A DNA stretch of 62,364 bases from Aminobacter sp. J41 (lineage in GTDB: Bacteria > Pseudomonadota > Alphaproteobacteria > Rhizobiales > Rhizobiaceae), in contig NZ_JAGL01000023.1 of the NCBI RefSeq assembly GCF_000526635.1, forward strand, positions 1 to 62,364. The letters run 5' to 3'. The notes below the pieces were generated by a model, which was not told where the DNA came from, did no database searches, and was given only the letters and a program-made list of their open reading frames with translations. Both the position numbers and the translations under genes were made by a program. Shown in pieces: positions 31,631-41,446 of this stretch (the stretch's first letter is position 1; each line of letters begins with the position of its first letter).

Positions 31631-32712
31631 CGCTGCGGCGCCCGGCCCAACCGCAGAGCGCCAGGAATAGAACGGCCGCGCCGACCGCGCTGTCGCGCAG
31701 CCTTGCGCTCGTGCTGATTGCGGTGATCCTTACTGTCGCGGCGCTATGGTTCGCCGCCACCGTCTTTGCGCCGCTTGCCTGCGCGCTGCTGATCATCGCC
31801 CTTGTCTGGCCGCTGCAGGCGCGGCTCGAGCGGTCGATCCCGCGGGCAGTCGCCCTCATCATCTGCATCCTGTTGATCCTCGCCGTGTTCGGCGCCTTCG
31901 GCACGATCGTCGTCTGGGCGTTCGGCCGCGTGATCCGCTGGCTGATCGCAGAGGCCCCTCGCTTCCAGATGCTCTACACGGAAGCGATGGCGTGGCTGGA
32001 GGCACGCGGCATCACGCTTGCTGGCATCTGGTCCGACTATTTCAGCGTCAGCCAGGTTCTGCGCACGCTTCAGAATGTTTCCGGCCGCCTCAACTCGATG
32101 GCGACCTTCTGGTTGATTGTCTTCGTTTACGTGATCCTCGGGCTGATGGAGGTTGATGAGTTCACGCGCCGTGCCCGCGCGCTCGACAACCAGCGCCTCG
32201 GCACAATCCTCGTTGGTGGCAGCCGGGAGACCGCCTTCAAGCTGCGCCGCTACATGCTGGTGCGCACCCTGATGAGCGTGATCACCGGGTTAATTGTCTT
32301 CGGCTTCGTCCGCTTCATGGGGCTCGGCTTTGCGGTCGAGTGGGGGGTCATCGCTTTCGCGCTCAACTACATCCCCTTCCTCGGTCCCTTTCTCGCCACC
32401 CTGTTCCCAACCGTCTTCGCCATGGTGCAGCTGGAGACCTGGCAGTCTGTGATCTGGTTGTTCGTAGGCCTCAACCTCGTCCAGTCGGTGATCGGCAGCT
32501 ATTTCGAGCCGCGCGTCTCTGGTAACGCACTCGCGCTCTCGCCGGTCGTAGTCCTGTTCTCGGTTTTCCTCTGGGCGTTCCTGTGGGGCATCTTCGGCGC
32601 CTTCATCGGCGTGCCGATCACCATCGCAGTCGTCGCCTTTTGCGCGCAGGACCCGTCGTCACGCTGGCTGGCGGAGCTTCTTGGAGCGCCGCCGCGCAGG
32701 GAATGGACCTGA
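31522..32712 (+). CDS. AI-2E/PerM-family membrane transporter (start uncertain)
   Basis: An AI-2E-family protein of about 360 conserved residues with seven to eight helices. Typical blocks are FWLIVFVYVILGLMEV, the central RRYMLVRTLMSVITGLIVF and the C-terminal FALNYIPFLGPFLATLFP plus GSYFEPRV. Some members export autoinducer-2, others are Na/H antiporters. The frame opens at a GTG at 31522 inside the HdeD gene, giving a poor 36-residue leader. Protein-like sequence begins near 31670, so the true start could be a non-ATG codon close to 31630. There is no good ATG. Confidence 0.8.
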   Translation: MAAVVGLGDRHLRLDRAPDGRLFPLDDRAAGAKGCLTLRRPAQPQSARNRTAAPTALSRSLALVLIAVILTVAALWFAATVFAPLACALLIIALVWPLQARLERSIPRAVALIICILLILAVFGAFGTIVVWAFGRVIRWLIAEAPRFQMLYTEAMAWLEARGITLAGIWSDYFSVSQVLRTLQNVSGRLNSMATFWLIVFVYVILGLMEVDEFTRRARALDNQRLGTILVGGSRETAFKLRRYMLVRTLMSVITGLIVFGFVRFMGLGFAVEWGVIAFALNYIPFLGPFLATLFPTVFAMVQLETWQSVIWLFVGLNLVQSVIGSYFEPRVSGNALALSPVVVLFSVFLWAFLWGIFGAFIGVPITIAVVAFCAQDPSSRWLAELLGAPPRREWT

Positions 32713-32792
32713 TAGGTACCAGAAAATATCCATGCTATGATGACCCGTCACCGCGGGGCAGCACCGGTGGCAGGCGGGGGGAGGAGGGGTCA

Positions 32793-33791
32793 ATGCATCT
32801 CCCCGACGACTTTCTCGATCCGTCGCAGTCCTACATTTCGACAGGAACGCTACCGCCGGAAAGTCAGGTCGCACAGCTGGTCAGAGAGGCGCACGAACGC
32901 TTCGGGGCGCTGGACCAGGGGCATGTGTCACAGGTCTATCCGGCACTTGCCCACGTCAATCCGAGACTCTTCGGCATATGCGTTGCCGGCACTGACGGGC
33001 GCCTCTATTCCGTTGGCGACGCCGAATACCTCTTCACGATCATGAGCGTGTCGAAGCCGTTCGTCTTCGCGCTGGTCTGCGATCTCATCGGCCCGACCGG
33101 CGTGCGGGAACGCATCGGCACGAACGCCACCGGCTATGCGTTCAATTCTGTCACCGGCGTCGAACGCATGGCCGACGGGCGCACGAACCCGATGGTCAAT
33201 GCCGGCGCCATCGCAGCGACGAGCTGCGTGCCGGGAGCCAATGTCGAGGAGAAGTGGCGCTTCCTCATCGAGGGGCTGTCGCGCTTTGCCGGCAGGCGGC
33301 TCACCCTCAACGACGATGTCTATGTCTCGGCCTCGGCTACCAACTTCCGCAACCGCAGCCTGGCCTGGATGCTGGAAAGCGTCGGCCGCATCTATTGCGA
33401 GCCGATGGAAGCGGTCGAGCTCTACACCCGCCAGTGCTCGCTCAATGTCAGCGCGCGCGACCTTGCTGTGATGGGCGCGACACTGGCGCATGGCGGCTTC
33501 AACCCCTTAACACGCGAGCAGGTGGTGAAGCCCCAGACCTGCCACTACGCGCTCGCGATAATGCTCACCTCCGGCCTCTACGAGACCTCCGGCGACTGGC
33601 TCTACGAGGTTGGATTGCCGGGCAAGAGCGGTATCGGCGGCGGCATCGTCACCATTTCGCCTGGCAAGGGAGGCCTTGCGACCTTCTCCCCGCCGCTCGA
33701 CGAGGCTGGCAACAGTGTCAGGGGCCAGCTGGCAACGCAGTTCCTGTCCCAAAGGCTCGGCCTCGACCTCCTGTTGTCGCCAGCAGACTGA
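32793..33791 (+). CDS. glsA: Glutaminase A
   Basis: A 332-residue serine-dependent glutaminase starting at the ATG at 32793, preceded by GAGGAGGGG. The beta-lactamase-like catalytic pattern is seen in FTIMSVSKPFVFAL (S-x-x-K), NPMVNAGAIAATS, YTRQCSLNVSARDLAVMGATLA and GKSGIGGGI. It hydrolyses glutamine to glutamate and ammonia in the cytosol. The length is slightly longer than the usual ~305, with a short N-terminal extension. It may share a transcript with the upstream membrane proteins and the MFS gene after it. Confidence 0.9.
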   Translation: MHLPDDFLDPSQSYISTGTLPPESQVAQLVREAHERFGALDQGHVSQVYPALAHVNPRLFGICVAGTDGRLYSVGDAEYLFTIMSVSKPFVFALVCDLIGPTGVRERIGTNATGYAFNSVTGVERMADGRTNPMVNAGAIAATSCVPGANVEEKWRFLIEGLSRFAGRRLTLNDDVYVSASATNFRNRSLAWMLESVGRIYCEPMEAVELYTRQCSLNVSARDLAVMGATLAHGGFNPLTREQVVKPQTCHYALAIMLTSGLYETSGDWLYEVGLPGKSGIGGGIVTISPGKGGLATFSPPLDEAGNSVRGQLATQFLSQRLGLDLLLSPAD

Positions 33792-33848
33792 CGGGCACGC
33801 GCCGCGCAACCGGGCGGGTTGCCTGCGCACCTCACGCGGAGACAGACC

Positions 33849-35465
33849 ATGGCAGCCGCGTCCGTATCGGCATCACATGCCGAAGTGCAGGACTCCTGGG
33901 TTCCGATGATCGCCATTGCCTTCGGCCAGGCGATCATGTCCTTCAACGTCGCCTCGCTGCCCGTTGCGCTCGGCGGCATGGTTGAGAGCTTTGGCGTTCC
34001 GCCCACGACGATCGCCACAGGCATCGTCGCCTATTCCATGATCGTCGCGGGCTTTGTCATGCTCGGCGCCAAGCTGGTGCAGCGCTTTGGCGCGCTACGG
34101 GTGTTCCGCATCGCCGTCATCGTCTTTGGGCTGTCGCAAGTGTTGATGACGCTGAGCCCGAACGCCGCCTCGATGATCACCGCGCAGGCGCTGTGCGGCG
34201 CGGCCGCGGCCGTTATCGTCCCGGCGCTGGTGGCGCTGATCGCCGAAAACTACCGTGGCCAGCAACAGGCAACCGCGCTCGGCACACTTGGCTCCGCACG
34301 TGCCGGCGCCGGCGTACTGGCCTTCCTGATCGGCGGCATCCTTGGCACTTATATCGGCTGGCGGCCGGTGTTTGGCATCCTCGTCGCGGTTTCGGCGCTG
34401 GTGCTGTTCCTGAGCTTCCGCCTCAAGCCAGATGCAGGGCGGCCCGACGTGAAGATCGATTTCGTTGGCGTCATTCTTGCCGCCTGCGCCATCATCCTGA
34501 TCTCGTTCGGCTTCAACAATCTGAACGGCTGGGGCCTCCTGCTGGCCGGTCCGAATGCGCCCTTCTCGCTGCTTGGCCTGTCGCCCGCCCCAGTGATGAT
34601 CGTCGTCGGCATCGTCGTAGGCCAGGCCTTCTTCCTCTGGTCGCGACGGCGAGAGAGGGCGGGCCTGACGCCGCTTCTGCCGCTCGCCGTGCTGGATTCG
34701 CCACAGGAGCGCGCGGCGGTCTACGCCATGTTCACCGTGGTAGCGCTTGAAGCTGCACTCAACTTCTCCGTCCCGCTCTACATCCAGATCGTGCAGGGCC
34801 GGTCGCCGCTCGCAACGGCGGTGGCGATGTTGCCCTTCAACCTGACGGTCTTCTTCGCCGCGATGCTGATCGTGCGCTTCTACACGCTGCTTACGCCGCG
34901 GCAGATCGGCCGCATTGGCTTCATCCTCTGCGCGGTGGCGCTGCTGTGGCTCGCCTTCGTCGTGCGCAACGACTGGAGCGAGGTGCCGGTCCTCCTCGGA
35001 CTGATCGTCTTCGGCATCGGCCAGGGTTCCCTGGTGACACTGGTCTTCAACGTGCTGGTGACGGCATCGCCGAAAGAACTTGCAGGCGATGTCGGCTCTC
35101 TGCGCGGCACGACCAACAATCTCGCCGCCGCAGTCGGCACGGCGGTCGCCGGCGCGCTGCTGGTTGGCCTGTTGAGCTCGGCGGTGATGCGCCAGCTTGC
35201 GCAGAACCCGACGCTACCGATCGAGATCACGTCCCAGGTCAACCTCGACAGCATCACCTTCGTCAGCAACGACCAGCTGGCGGCGGCGATAGAGGCGACG
35301 GATGCGACGCCCGAGCAGAAGGCCGAGGCGCTCCGGATCAATACGGAATCGCGGCTTCTCGCGCTCAAGATCGGCTTGTTGATCATGGCGGGCCTTGCCT
35401 TCGTCGCGATCCTCCCCGCCGGCCGCCTGCCTGCCTACCGACCCGGAGAGATTCCGGAGCCGTAA
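33849..35465 (+). CDS. MFS drug/multisolute exporter, DHA2 (EmrB/QacA)-like
   Basis: A 538-residue major-facilitator protein with about 14 helices, which places it in the DHA2 group. The start at 33849 is chosen for the CGGAGA before it. Visible are the motif-A-like loop between helices 2 and 3 (MLGAKLVQRFGALRVFRIA) and GTLGSARAGAGVLAFLIGGILGTYIGWRPVF, the motif C region of antiporters. A C-terminal periplasmic or cytosolic loop of ~60 residues precedes the last helix. It is 57 bases after glsA. The substrate is unknown. Confidence 0.83.
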   Translation: MAAASVSASHAEVQDSWVPMIAIAFGQAIMSFNVASLPVALGGMVESFGVPPTTIATGIVAYSMIVAGFVMLGAKLVQRFGALRVFRIAVIVFGLSQVLMTLSPNAASMITAQALCGAAAAVIVPALVALIAENYRGQQQATALGTLGSARAGAGVLAFLIGGILGTYIGWRPVFGILVAVSALVLFLSFRLKPDAGRPDVKIDFVGVILAACAIILISFGFNNLNGWGLLLAGPNAPFSLLGLSPAPVMIVVGIVVGQAFFLWSRRRERAGLTPLLPLAVLDSPQERAAVYAMFTVVALEAALNFSVPLYIQIVQGRSPLATAVAMLPFNLTVFFAAMLIVRFYTLLTPRQIGRIGFILCAVALLWLAFVVRNDWSEVPVLLGLIVFGIGQGSLVTLVFNVLVTASPKELAGDVGSLRGTTNNLAAAVGTAVAGALLVGLLSSAVMRQLAQNPTLPIEITSQVNLDSITFVSNDQLAAAIEATDATPEQKAEALRINTESRLLALKIGLLIMAGLAFVAILPAGRLPAYRPGEIPEP

Positions 35466-35603
35466 GGAACGCATGATACTCCGGCAGCGGGTTCATCGCC
35501 CACGGTCCACGCATCGCAGCCGCTGAGCAGCAACGATGCGTCACCCTGCATGCAGTCGAACTCGGGGCCGCCCACCATCAGGATGTACACGATCCCGGCA
35601 CTT

Positions 35604-37241
35604 CTACGCGGCCTGCTTGAGCCATGTAGCGAGATGCTCGAAAAGGCGAGCGACGGCTTCGGCGCCAGGGTCCGGATGTCCGATGAGCTGACGGGCGCTG
35701 AGATAGGCCGCGCGACCGGCGTTCGCCTTGCTCATGCTCGCGGTGCGGTCGGCCCCTTCGCGCGCAGCCTTCGCGGCAGCGGCGAGGCCTTGTGGCAAGG
35801 CCTCAAGGGCGGGAGCTAGCGCATCGACCATCGTCCGGTCACCCGGCTGCGCGCCGCCGATTTCCTGCATGCGCCGGAGGCCCGCATTCAAGGCTTCTCG
35901 CATCGGCAGGCCGCTGGAGGCCGCGTCCCCGGTGGCTGCAAAGAAGATCGCAAGCAGCACGCCCGACGATCCGCCCATCGTCTGGCTGAGCTCCAGCCCG
36001 ATCGCGCGGTAGAGCTGCGTGTGGTCGGCAAGCGGCAGTCGGTGCATTGCGCCGATCAGCGAGCGCGCTGCGCCCGCGAGTGTGCTGCCCGTATCCCCGT
36101 CTCCTGTCTTAGCGTCGAGCGCGTTGAGGTCGGCCTCGGCGGCAATGAGCACCTCGCAGCAGGTGGTCAGAAACTCCTGTGTCGGCCCATGGTTCGACGG
36201 GATCGGCACCACAGGGGTAAGCCCGTCCGGCAGCGCCTGTACCGCCACGGAACCAAGCCGCGAAACCCGCGGCCAGGCGACGAGCGGCGTGTGCTGCTTG
36301 AGGAGCGCAATCTCGCCATCGTCAGCCGGGTAGATCGAGATCGAAAAGCCGTGCATGTCGAGGGAAGTCATCATCGCCGCGGGCCCGATCACGTGGTGGA
36401 TGCGCGGCCCAATCGCCGAATTGCGGATCTCGTTGAGGATGATCGACATCTCGAGCACCGAGGTACCGCCGAGATTGTTGATGAGGACGACATGCGGCCT
36501 GTCCTCCATCTTCGCGGAGAGGCGCTCGACCATAGCCGCAACTGCCCCACGCGCATCGGCGAAGGCAACTTGCTCGGTGCCCGCTTCGCCATGGATGCCG
36601 AGACCGAGCTCGGCCATGCCGGCGGGGATGCGGTCCTCCTTAGGCGAGCCCGGGATGGTGCAGGTGCTGAGCGAGAGGCCGATCGTTTTGGCGCGGGAGG
36701 CTGCCTGCCGCGCCGCGGCCGCGACCGTCTGCAGGTCAGCGCCATTCTCGGCCAAGGCGCCTGCGATCTTGTGCACGAACAGGGTGCCGGCAATGCCGCG
36801 CGCCTGCGGCAGGTCGGGAAGCGCCACGTCGTCGTCAACGATCACCATATCGACATTGAGGCCGAACTGGCGTGCGCGCTCAGCGGCAAGGCCGAAGTTC
36901 AGCCGGTCTCCGGTGTAATTCTTGACGATGACGAGGCATCCGGCCGGACCAGTGACGGCAAGGATGCCTGCAAGAACGGCATCAACCGTTGGCGAAGCAA
37001 AGACATCCCCGCACACCGCCGCCGTCAGCATCCCCTCCCCGACGAAGCCGGCATGGGCCGGTTCGTGGCCCGAGCCGCCACCGGAAATGAGCGCCACCTT
37101 CGATTTGTCCCAGTCGTTGCGCACGACCACGCGGATGTGAGGAAACCCGTCGAGTCGTGCCAGCTTGCCGCCCGAAGCCGCGACCAGGCCTTCGACGGCC
37201 TCGGTGACAATGCTCTCCCTTGCGTTGATGAACTGGGCCAT
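35604..37241 (-). CDS. Dihydroxyacetone kinase, fused DhaK-DhaL
   Basis: A 545-residue ATP-dependent DAK-family kinase. The DhaK part (~1-330) has GGGSGHEPAH with H59 and the covalent substrate-binding histidine in GLGIHGEAG (H217). The DhaL part (~345-545) carries the Mg-ADP motif KTGDGDTGSTLAGAA and the ALNAGLRRMQEIGGAQPGDRTMVDAL helices. All catalytic residues are present. Such fused kinases phosphorylate dihydroxyacetone, and some relatives act on erythrulose. It is the last gene of a seven-gene minus-strand operon with a complete ABC importer, so it probably acts on the imported sugar or its oxidation product. Confidence 0.88.
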   Translation of the reverse strand: MAQFINARESIVTEAVEGLVAASGGKLARLDGFPHIRVVVRNDWDKSKVALISGGGSGHEPAHAGFVGEGMLTAAVCGDVFASPTVDAVLAGILAVTGPAGCLVIVKNYTGDRLNFGLAAERARQFGLNVDMVIVDDDVALPDLPQARGIAGTLFVHKIAGALAENGADLQTVAAAARQAASRAKTIGLSLSTCTIPGSPKEDRIPAGMAELGLGIHGEAGTEQVAFADARGAVAAMVERLSAKMEDRPHVVLINNLGGTSVLEMSIILNEIRNSAIGPRIHHVIGPAAMMTSLDMHGFSISIYPADDGEIALLKQHTPLVAWPRVSRLGSVAVQALPDGLTPVVPIPSNHGPTQEFLTTCCEVLIAAEADLNALDAKTGDGDTGSTLAGAARSLIGAMHRLPLADHTQLYRAIGLELSQTMGGSSGVLLAIFFAATGDAASSGLPMREALNAGLRRMQEIGGAQPGDRTMVDALAPALEALPQGLAAAAKAAREGADRTASMSKANAGRAAYLSARQLIGHPDPGAEAVARLFEHLATWLKQAA

Positions 37242-37250
37242 GCGTCTCTC

Positions 37251-38246
37251 CTAGCGGATCCTCTGGCCGTCGGCGTCGAAGAAGAACGGGTTGTGCGGTT
37301 CAATCCTGACGGTGCTGCCGGCGCTGAGCTCGGTGTGCGTGTTGGTCACGGTGATGATGGTGTGGTTCCTGAAGGCAAGGTGCAGACGCGTCTGGTCGCC
37401 GAGATGCTCGACGCGGATCACGGTGCTCTCCTCGCCGCTCCCCTGCGTGATCTGCTCCGGCCTCAGACCCATGGACCTGGCATTCGGGGGTGCCGAGCCA
37501 AAGATGTCGGCGGGCAGGATGTTGATGCGCGGCTGGCCGAGGCGGCTGGCGGCGTAGATGCTGACCGGATCCTCGTAGATCTCGCGCGGCGAGCTGAACT
37601 GCACCAGCCGGCCATGATCGAGGACGCCGACATGGGTCGCCATGGTCATCGCCTCGATCTGGTCGTGGGTGACGTAGAGCAGGGTCGCGCCGAAATCCGC
37701 CTGAATGCTCTTGAGTTCCACGCGCAGGTCGGCGCGCAGTTTCGCATCGAGCGAGCTGAGCGGCTCGTCCATCAGATAGATGGCGGGGCTGCGCACCAGC
37801 GCCCGACCGATCGAGACGCGCTGCATCTCGCCGCCGGAAAGCGCGGTCGCCTTGTTGTCGAGCTTGTGCGAGATCTGCAGCACCTTCGCCACCGCCTCGA
37901 CCTTGCGGTCGATTTCCTCGCGCGGCGTGCGCAACAGCGGCGACTTCAGCGGGAATTCGAGGTTTTGCCGAACGGTGAGATGCGGGTAGAGCGAATATTG
38001 CTGGAACACCATCGCTACATTGCGCTCGGCTGGCGTCAGCTCGTTCATCAGCCGGCCGCCGATATAAACGTCGCCGGCGTCGGCCCTTTCGAGGCCAGAG
38101 ATGACCCGCAGCGTCGTTGTCTTGCCAGCGCCTGTAGGACCGAGCAGCACGACGAACGAACCGTCGGGAATGGTCATCGACACGTCGTCCAGCGCGACGG
38201 TGGAACCAAATGTTTTCCTGATCCGGTCGAGCACCACTTCAGCCAT
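37251..38246 (-). CDS. Sugar/polyol ABC importer ATPase (second)
   Basis: A 331-residue MalK/UgpC-type ATPase. The start at 38246 (MAEVVLDRIRKTF) is preferred; an upstream in-frame start at 38303 would sit deep in the preceding gene. Walker A is GPTGAGKTTT, the signature is ALSGGEMQRVSIGRALV, Walker B is IYLMDEPLSSLD and a TOBE region is C-terminal. It overlaps the other ATPase gene by eight bases. Having two different ATPases suggests a heterodimeric ATP-binding pair, as in rhizobial glycerol importers. Confidence 0.88.
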   Translation of the reverse strand: MAEVVLDRIRKTFGSTVALDDVSMTIPDGSFVVLLGPTGAGKTTTLRVISGLERADAGDVYIGGRLMNELTPAERNVAMVFQQYSLYPHLTVRQNLEFPLKSPLLRTPREEIDRKVEAVAKVLQISHKLDNKATALSGGEMQRVSIGRALVRSPAIYLMDEPLSSLDAKLRADLRVELKSIQADFGATLLYVTHDQIEAMTMATHVGVLDHGRLVQFSSPREIYEDPVSIYAASRLGQPRINILPADIFGSAPPNARSMGLRPEQITQGSGEESTVIRVEHLGDQTRLHLAFRNHTIITVTNTHTELSAGSTVRIEPHNPFFFDADGQRIR

Positions 38247-39336
38247 GGCCGAGCACTCCCGCGTTTGCCTCCGACAAAAGCGCGCGACCGCTGGCATCAT
38301 CAAAGACGGTCAGCGTGCGCGGATCGAACTCGAGCCCGACGATGTCGCCGGAGTTCACCTTGTTTGCGGAGGAGGTTCGCGCCTTTACCTCGCCGTTCAG
38401 TGTCGCGATGGTGACGATCTGGGTGGTGCCGAGATATTCAACCGCCCGCACCTCCCCGCGATACGGGGAGGCATCGGCAAGGCGGATATGTTCGGGCCGG
38501 ACGCCGAGGGTCAGCCGGCCGCGGCGGCCTTCGCGTGAGGCGGGCACGGCTATCCTGTAGCCATCAAGCTCGACCATATTGCTTCCGGGCCCGATCACGC
38601 CTTCGAAGCCGAGGAAGTTCATCGGCGGTGAGCCGATGAAGTTGGCGACGAATTTGGTGGCCGGCCAGTCGTAGATGTCCTGCGGCACCCCGAACTGCTC
38701 GACGACGCCGTGGTTCATCACCACGATCTTGTCGCCCATCTGCATGGCTTCCAGCTGGTCATGGGTAACATAGACTGTGGTTGCACCCATGCGGTCGTGC
38801 AGCGCGCGCAGCTCCTCTGCCATTCGCTCGCGGAACTCGGCGTCGAGCGCGCCAAGCGGCTCGTCCATCAGGAACGCTTTGGGGCTGCGCACGATTGCAC
38901 GGCCGAGGGCGACGCGCTGGCGGTCGCCCGAGGACAAGCCGCCCACATGCTTGTCGAGGATGTGCTCGATGCCGAGGATGCGCGCGACCTCATCGACGCG
39001 CCGGCGCACTTCGGAGCGCGGCATTCCCTGGCTGATGAGCGGGTAGGAAATGTTCCGCCGCACATTCATGTGTGGGTAGAGCGCGAACATCTGGAAGACG
39101 AAGGCAATGTCGCGGCCGGAAGCTGGCACCTGCGCGACATCCTTGCCATCGAGCAGGATCTGCCCGGAGCTTGGCAGCTCAAGCCCCGCGATCATCCGCA
39201 GCGTCGTGGTCTTGCCGCAGCCGGAGGGGCCGAGCAGCATGAAGAACTCGCCGTCCTCGACGGTGAAGGTTGAGTCTTCCACGGCAACGAACTCACCGAA
39301 GGACTTACGCAGGTTTCTGATGACGATCGAAGCCAT
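38239..39336 (-). CDS. Sugar/polyol ABC importer ATPase (first)
   Basis: A 365-residue ATPase with Walker [11 protein letters not shown], signature GLSSGDRQRVALGRAI (LSSGD in place of LSGGQ, a mild divergence also seen in some paired ATPases), Walker B FLMDEPLGALD and a C-terminal TOBE domain. It is three bases downstream of the small membrane protein gene. The diverged signature beside a normal LSGGE in the partner hints at asymmetric ATP sites. Confidence 0.87.
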   Translation of the reverse strand: MASIVIRNLRKSFGEFVAVEDSTFTVEDGEFFMLLGPSGCGKTTTLRMIAGLELPSSGQILLDGKDVAQVPASGRDIAFVFQMFALYPHMNVRRNISYPLISQGMPRSEVRRRVDEVARILGIEHILDKHVGGLSSGDRQRVALGRAIVRSPKAFLMDEPLGALDAEFRERMAEELRALHDRMGATTVYVTHDQLEAMQMGDKIVVMNHGVVEQFGVPQDIYDWPATKFVANFIGSPPMNFLGFEGVIGPGSNMVELDGYRIAVPASREGRRGRLTLGVRPEHIRLADASPYRGEVRAVEYLGTTQIVTIATLNGEVKARTSSANKVNSGDIVGLEFDPRTLTVFDDASGRALLSEANAGVLGHG

Positions 39337-39339
39337 GCG

Positions 39340-39564
39340 CTACTCCGGGAAGTGGCTGACGATGATGAACATCACCGTGCCCGCCAGCGTGACGAGGAAC
39401 GACCAGGTGAACGCCCACATGAAGAAGGGCTGCATCATCATCACCACGCCGAGGCCGATGATGATCGACGCCGCCATCTCCCACGGACCGCGCCGGAAGA
39501 TGCGGCGGCGGCCGCTCGACGCGACGGTGCTGCGAGCGGGCGAACTATGTGCGGAACTGCTCAT
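39340..39564 (-). CDS. Small two-helix membrane protein in the ABC operon
   Basis: A 74-residue protein, ATG at 39564, overlapping the stop of the upstream permease by four bases and ending three bases before the ATPase gene. Residues 1-28 are Ser/Arg-rich and cytoplasmic. Residues ~30-50 and ~54-70 are two hydrophobic helices ending IIVSHFPE. I recall similar small proteins inside rhizobial sugar ABC operons, but no function is known. The tight coupling suggests a subunit or regulator of the transporter. Confidence 0.75.
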   Translation of the reverse strand: MSSSAHSSPARSTVASSGRRRIFRRGPWEMAASIIIGLGVVMMMQPFFMWAFTWSFLVTLAGTVMFIIVSHFPE

Positions 39565-40502
39565 TTGCGGACCGCTCCGAAGGTGATGCCGCGCAGGAGG
39601 TGCTTCCTGAGCAGGACGGTGAACAAGAGAACCGGGATGAGGAACAACGTCGCCCCGGCAGCGACGGCCGGCCAGTCCTGCCCGCCGACGCCGATGATGG
39701 TGGGGATGAAGGGCGGAGCGGTCTGCGCAGTGCCGGAGGTGAGCAGCACCGCAAAAGCATATTCGTTCCACGCGAAGATCAGGCAGAAGATCGCGGTCGA
39801 GGCGATGCCGGTCGCGGCCTGTGGCAGCACCACCTTGTAGAACGCCTGGAAGCGCGTGTAGCCATCGATGAGCGCCGCTTCCTCGTATTCGCGCGGTATC
39901 TCGTCGATGAAGCCCTTAAGCAGCCAGACGGCGAGCGAGATGTTCACCGCCGTGTAGAGCAGGATCATGCCGAGATGGGTGTCAGAAAGCCCAAGCTCGC
40001 GGAACATCAGGAAGATCGGGATGGCCACTGCAATCGGCGGCATCATGCGGGTCGACAGGATGAAGAACATCAGGTCGTCCTTCAGTGGCACCCGGAAGCG
40101 CGAGAAGGCATATGCCGCAAGCGTGCCGAGGAATACCGACAGAAAGGTCGAGCCGAAGCCGATGATGATGGAGTTCAAAAACCGCGCGCCGTAGCGCGAG
40201 GGACCGGTGATCATCATGCCCTGGTCGCGCACGATTTGCTCCGCGAAATTGGCCGGCGGCGGCAGGTTGCCGACCTGGTCGATCGGGATGCGCGTGCGGG
40301 TGGTGAACAGGTTGACGTAGCCCTCGACCGTCGGGTCGAAGATCACCTTGGGCGGATAGGCAATCGCATCGTACGGCGTCTTGAAGCTGGTCGCGAAGAT
40401 CCAGATGAGCGGCAGGAGCGTGATCAGCGCATAGGTCGCAACCAGCGCGCCTGCTACCCACTTCTGCCCCGCGGACGGCTCGGTGACGGAATAGCTGCTC
40501 AT
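39561..40502 (-). CDS. Sugar/polyol ABC permease, MalG-like
   Basis: A 313-residue permease, start at the ATG at 40502 that overlaps the preceding permease stop (ATGA). It has six helices and the EAA loop EEAALIDGYTRFQAFYKVVLPQA, typical of the CUT1 MalG group. A periplasmic loop of ~60 residues between helices 1 and 2 (residues ~35-95) is longer than in MalG. A much longer upstream in-frame reading (to 41111) is antisense-free but overlaps the other permease gene and is rejected. Confidence 0.88.
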   Translation of the reverse strand: MSSYSVTEPSAGQKWVAGALVATYALITLLPLIWIFATSFKTPYDAIAYPPKVIFDPTVEGYVNLFTTRTRIPIDQVGNLPPPANFAEQIVRDQGMMITGPSRYGARFLNSIIIGFGSTFLSVFLGTLAAYAFSRFRVPLKDDLMFFILSTRMMPPIAVAIPIFLMFRELGLSDTHLGMILLYTAVNISLAVWLLKGFIDEIPREYEEAALIDGYTRFQAFYKVVLPQAATGIASTAIFCLIFAWNEYAFAVLLTSGTAQTAPPFIPTIIGVGGQDWPAVAAGATLFLIPVLLFTVLLRKHLLRGITFGAVRK

Positions 40503-41446
40503 CGATCCTTCACCCTGTTGAGCGCCTTCACGTAGATGGAGGCGAGACCAAAGACGGTGACGAAGAGGATGATGGCGTAGGCGGACGAATAGCCAGTGCG
40601 CCACTTCTCGAACGCCTCGCGCTTGAGGTCGATCGAGGCGAGCAGCGTCTCGTCGCCCGGCCCGCCGCCCGTCAGCAGCACGACGAGGTCGAACATGCGG
40701 AAGTTCTCGATGCCGCGGAACAGCACCGCCAGCATCAGGAACGGCAAAACCATCGGAATGGTGATCGTCCAGAACTGCCGCCACTTGGAGGCGCGGTCGA
40801 TCTCGGCCGCCTCGTAGATGTAGTCGGGGATGGAACGCAGCCCCGCGAGGCAGATCAGCATCACGAACGGCGTCCACATCCAGGTGTCGACGATGACGAT
40901 CGCCCACCGCGCCCAGCCACCGGGACCCAACATCGAAAAGGACGAGGCCGGGATGCCTGTGACGAACTCGACCGCGTAGTTCACGAGGCCGATCTGCGGC
41001 TGGTAGAGAAACGTCCAGAAATTGCCGACCACGGCCGGCGACAGCATCATCGGCATCACAATCAGCGTCGTGACGAGGTCGTTGCCGCGGAATTTCCGGT
41101 TGATCAGCCAAGCGAGCGTGAAACCGATCAGGACCTGGAAGAAGATCGTCCAGAACAGGAAATGGGCCGTGGTCTGCATGTTCGACCAGGTGTCGGCGTC
41201 GGTCAGGATCCGCTCATAGTTGCGCAGGCCCACCCACTCGACCTCGCGGTTGGGGCGGTTTGCGGCGTAGTTCGTGAAGGAAAGCCGGATCGTCCAGATC
41301 AGCGGGAAGATGTTGACCGCAAGCAGCAGGAAGATCGCAGGCGCGACGAAAATCCAGGCGATCGCCCGGTCGCTCAGCCCGCGAAATTTGCGGGCAATGC
41401 CTGGCGGCGTTGCAGCGGCAGCGCGATCGATCACCGATATCGACAT
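40499..41446 (-). CDS. Sugar/polyol ABC permease, MalF/UgpA-like
   Basis: A 315-residue permease starting at the ATG at 41446, nine bases after GAGGGAGG (the ATG at 41488 is less well placed). It has six helices, a first helix AIAWIFVAPAIFLLLAVNIFPLIW and the EAA loop YEAAEIDRASKWRQFWTITIPMV. It pairs with the MalG-like subunit. Confidence 0.88.
   Translation of the reverse strand: MSISVIDRAAAATPPGIARKFRGLSDRAIAWIFVAPAIFLLLAVNIFPLIWTIRLSFTNYAANRPNREVEWVGLRNYERILTDADTWSNMQTTAHFLFWTIFFQVLIGFTLAWLINRKFRGNDLVTTLIVMPMMLSPAVVGNFWTFLYQPQIGLVNYAVEFVTGIPASSFSMLGPGGWARWAIVIVDTWMWTPFVMLICLAGLRSIPDYIYEAAEIDRASKWRQFWTITIPMVLPFLMLAVLFRGIENFRMFDLVVLLTGGGPGDETLLASIDLKREAFEKWRTGYSSAYAIILFVTVFGLASIYVKALNRVKDR

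Noticed and set aside
36021-38414. A 797-codon plus-strand frame
   Set aside because: It is antisense to the kinase and ATPase genes, whose protein motifs are unambiguous.
39561-41111. A 516-codon reading of the MalG-like permease
   Set aside because: The extra N-terminal ~200 residues overlap the MalF-like gene in another frame and are Arg/Asp-rich without helices; the ATGA-coupled start at 40502 is far better.
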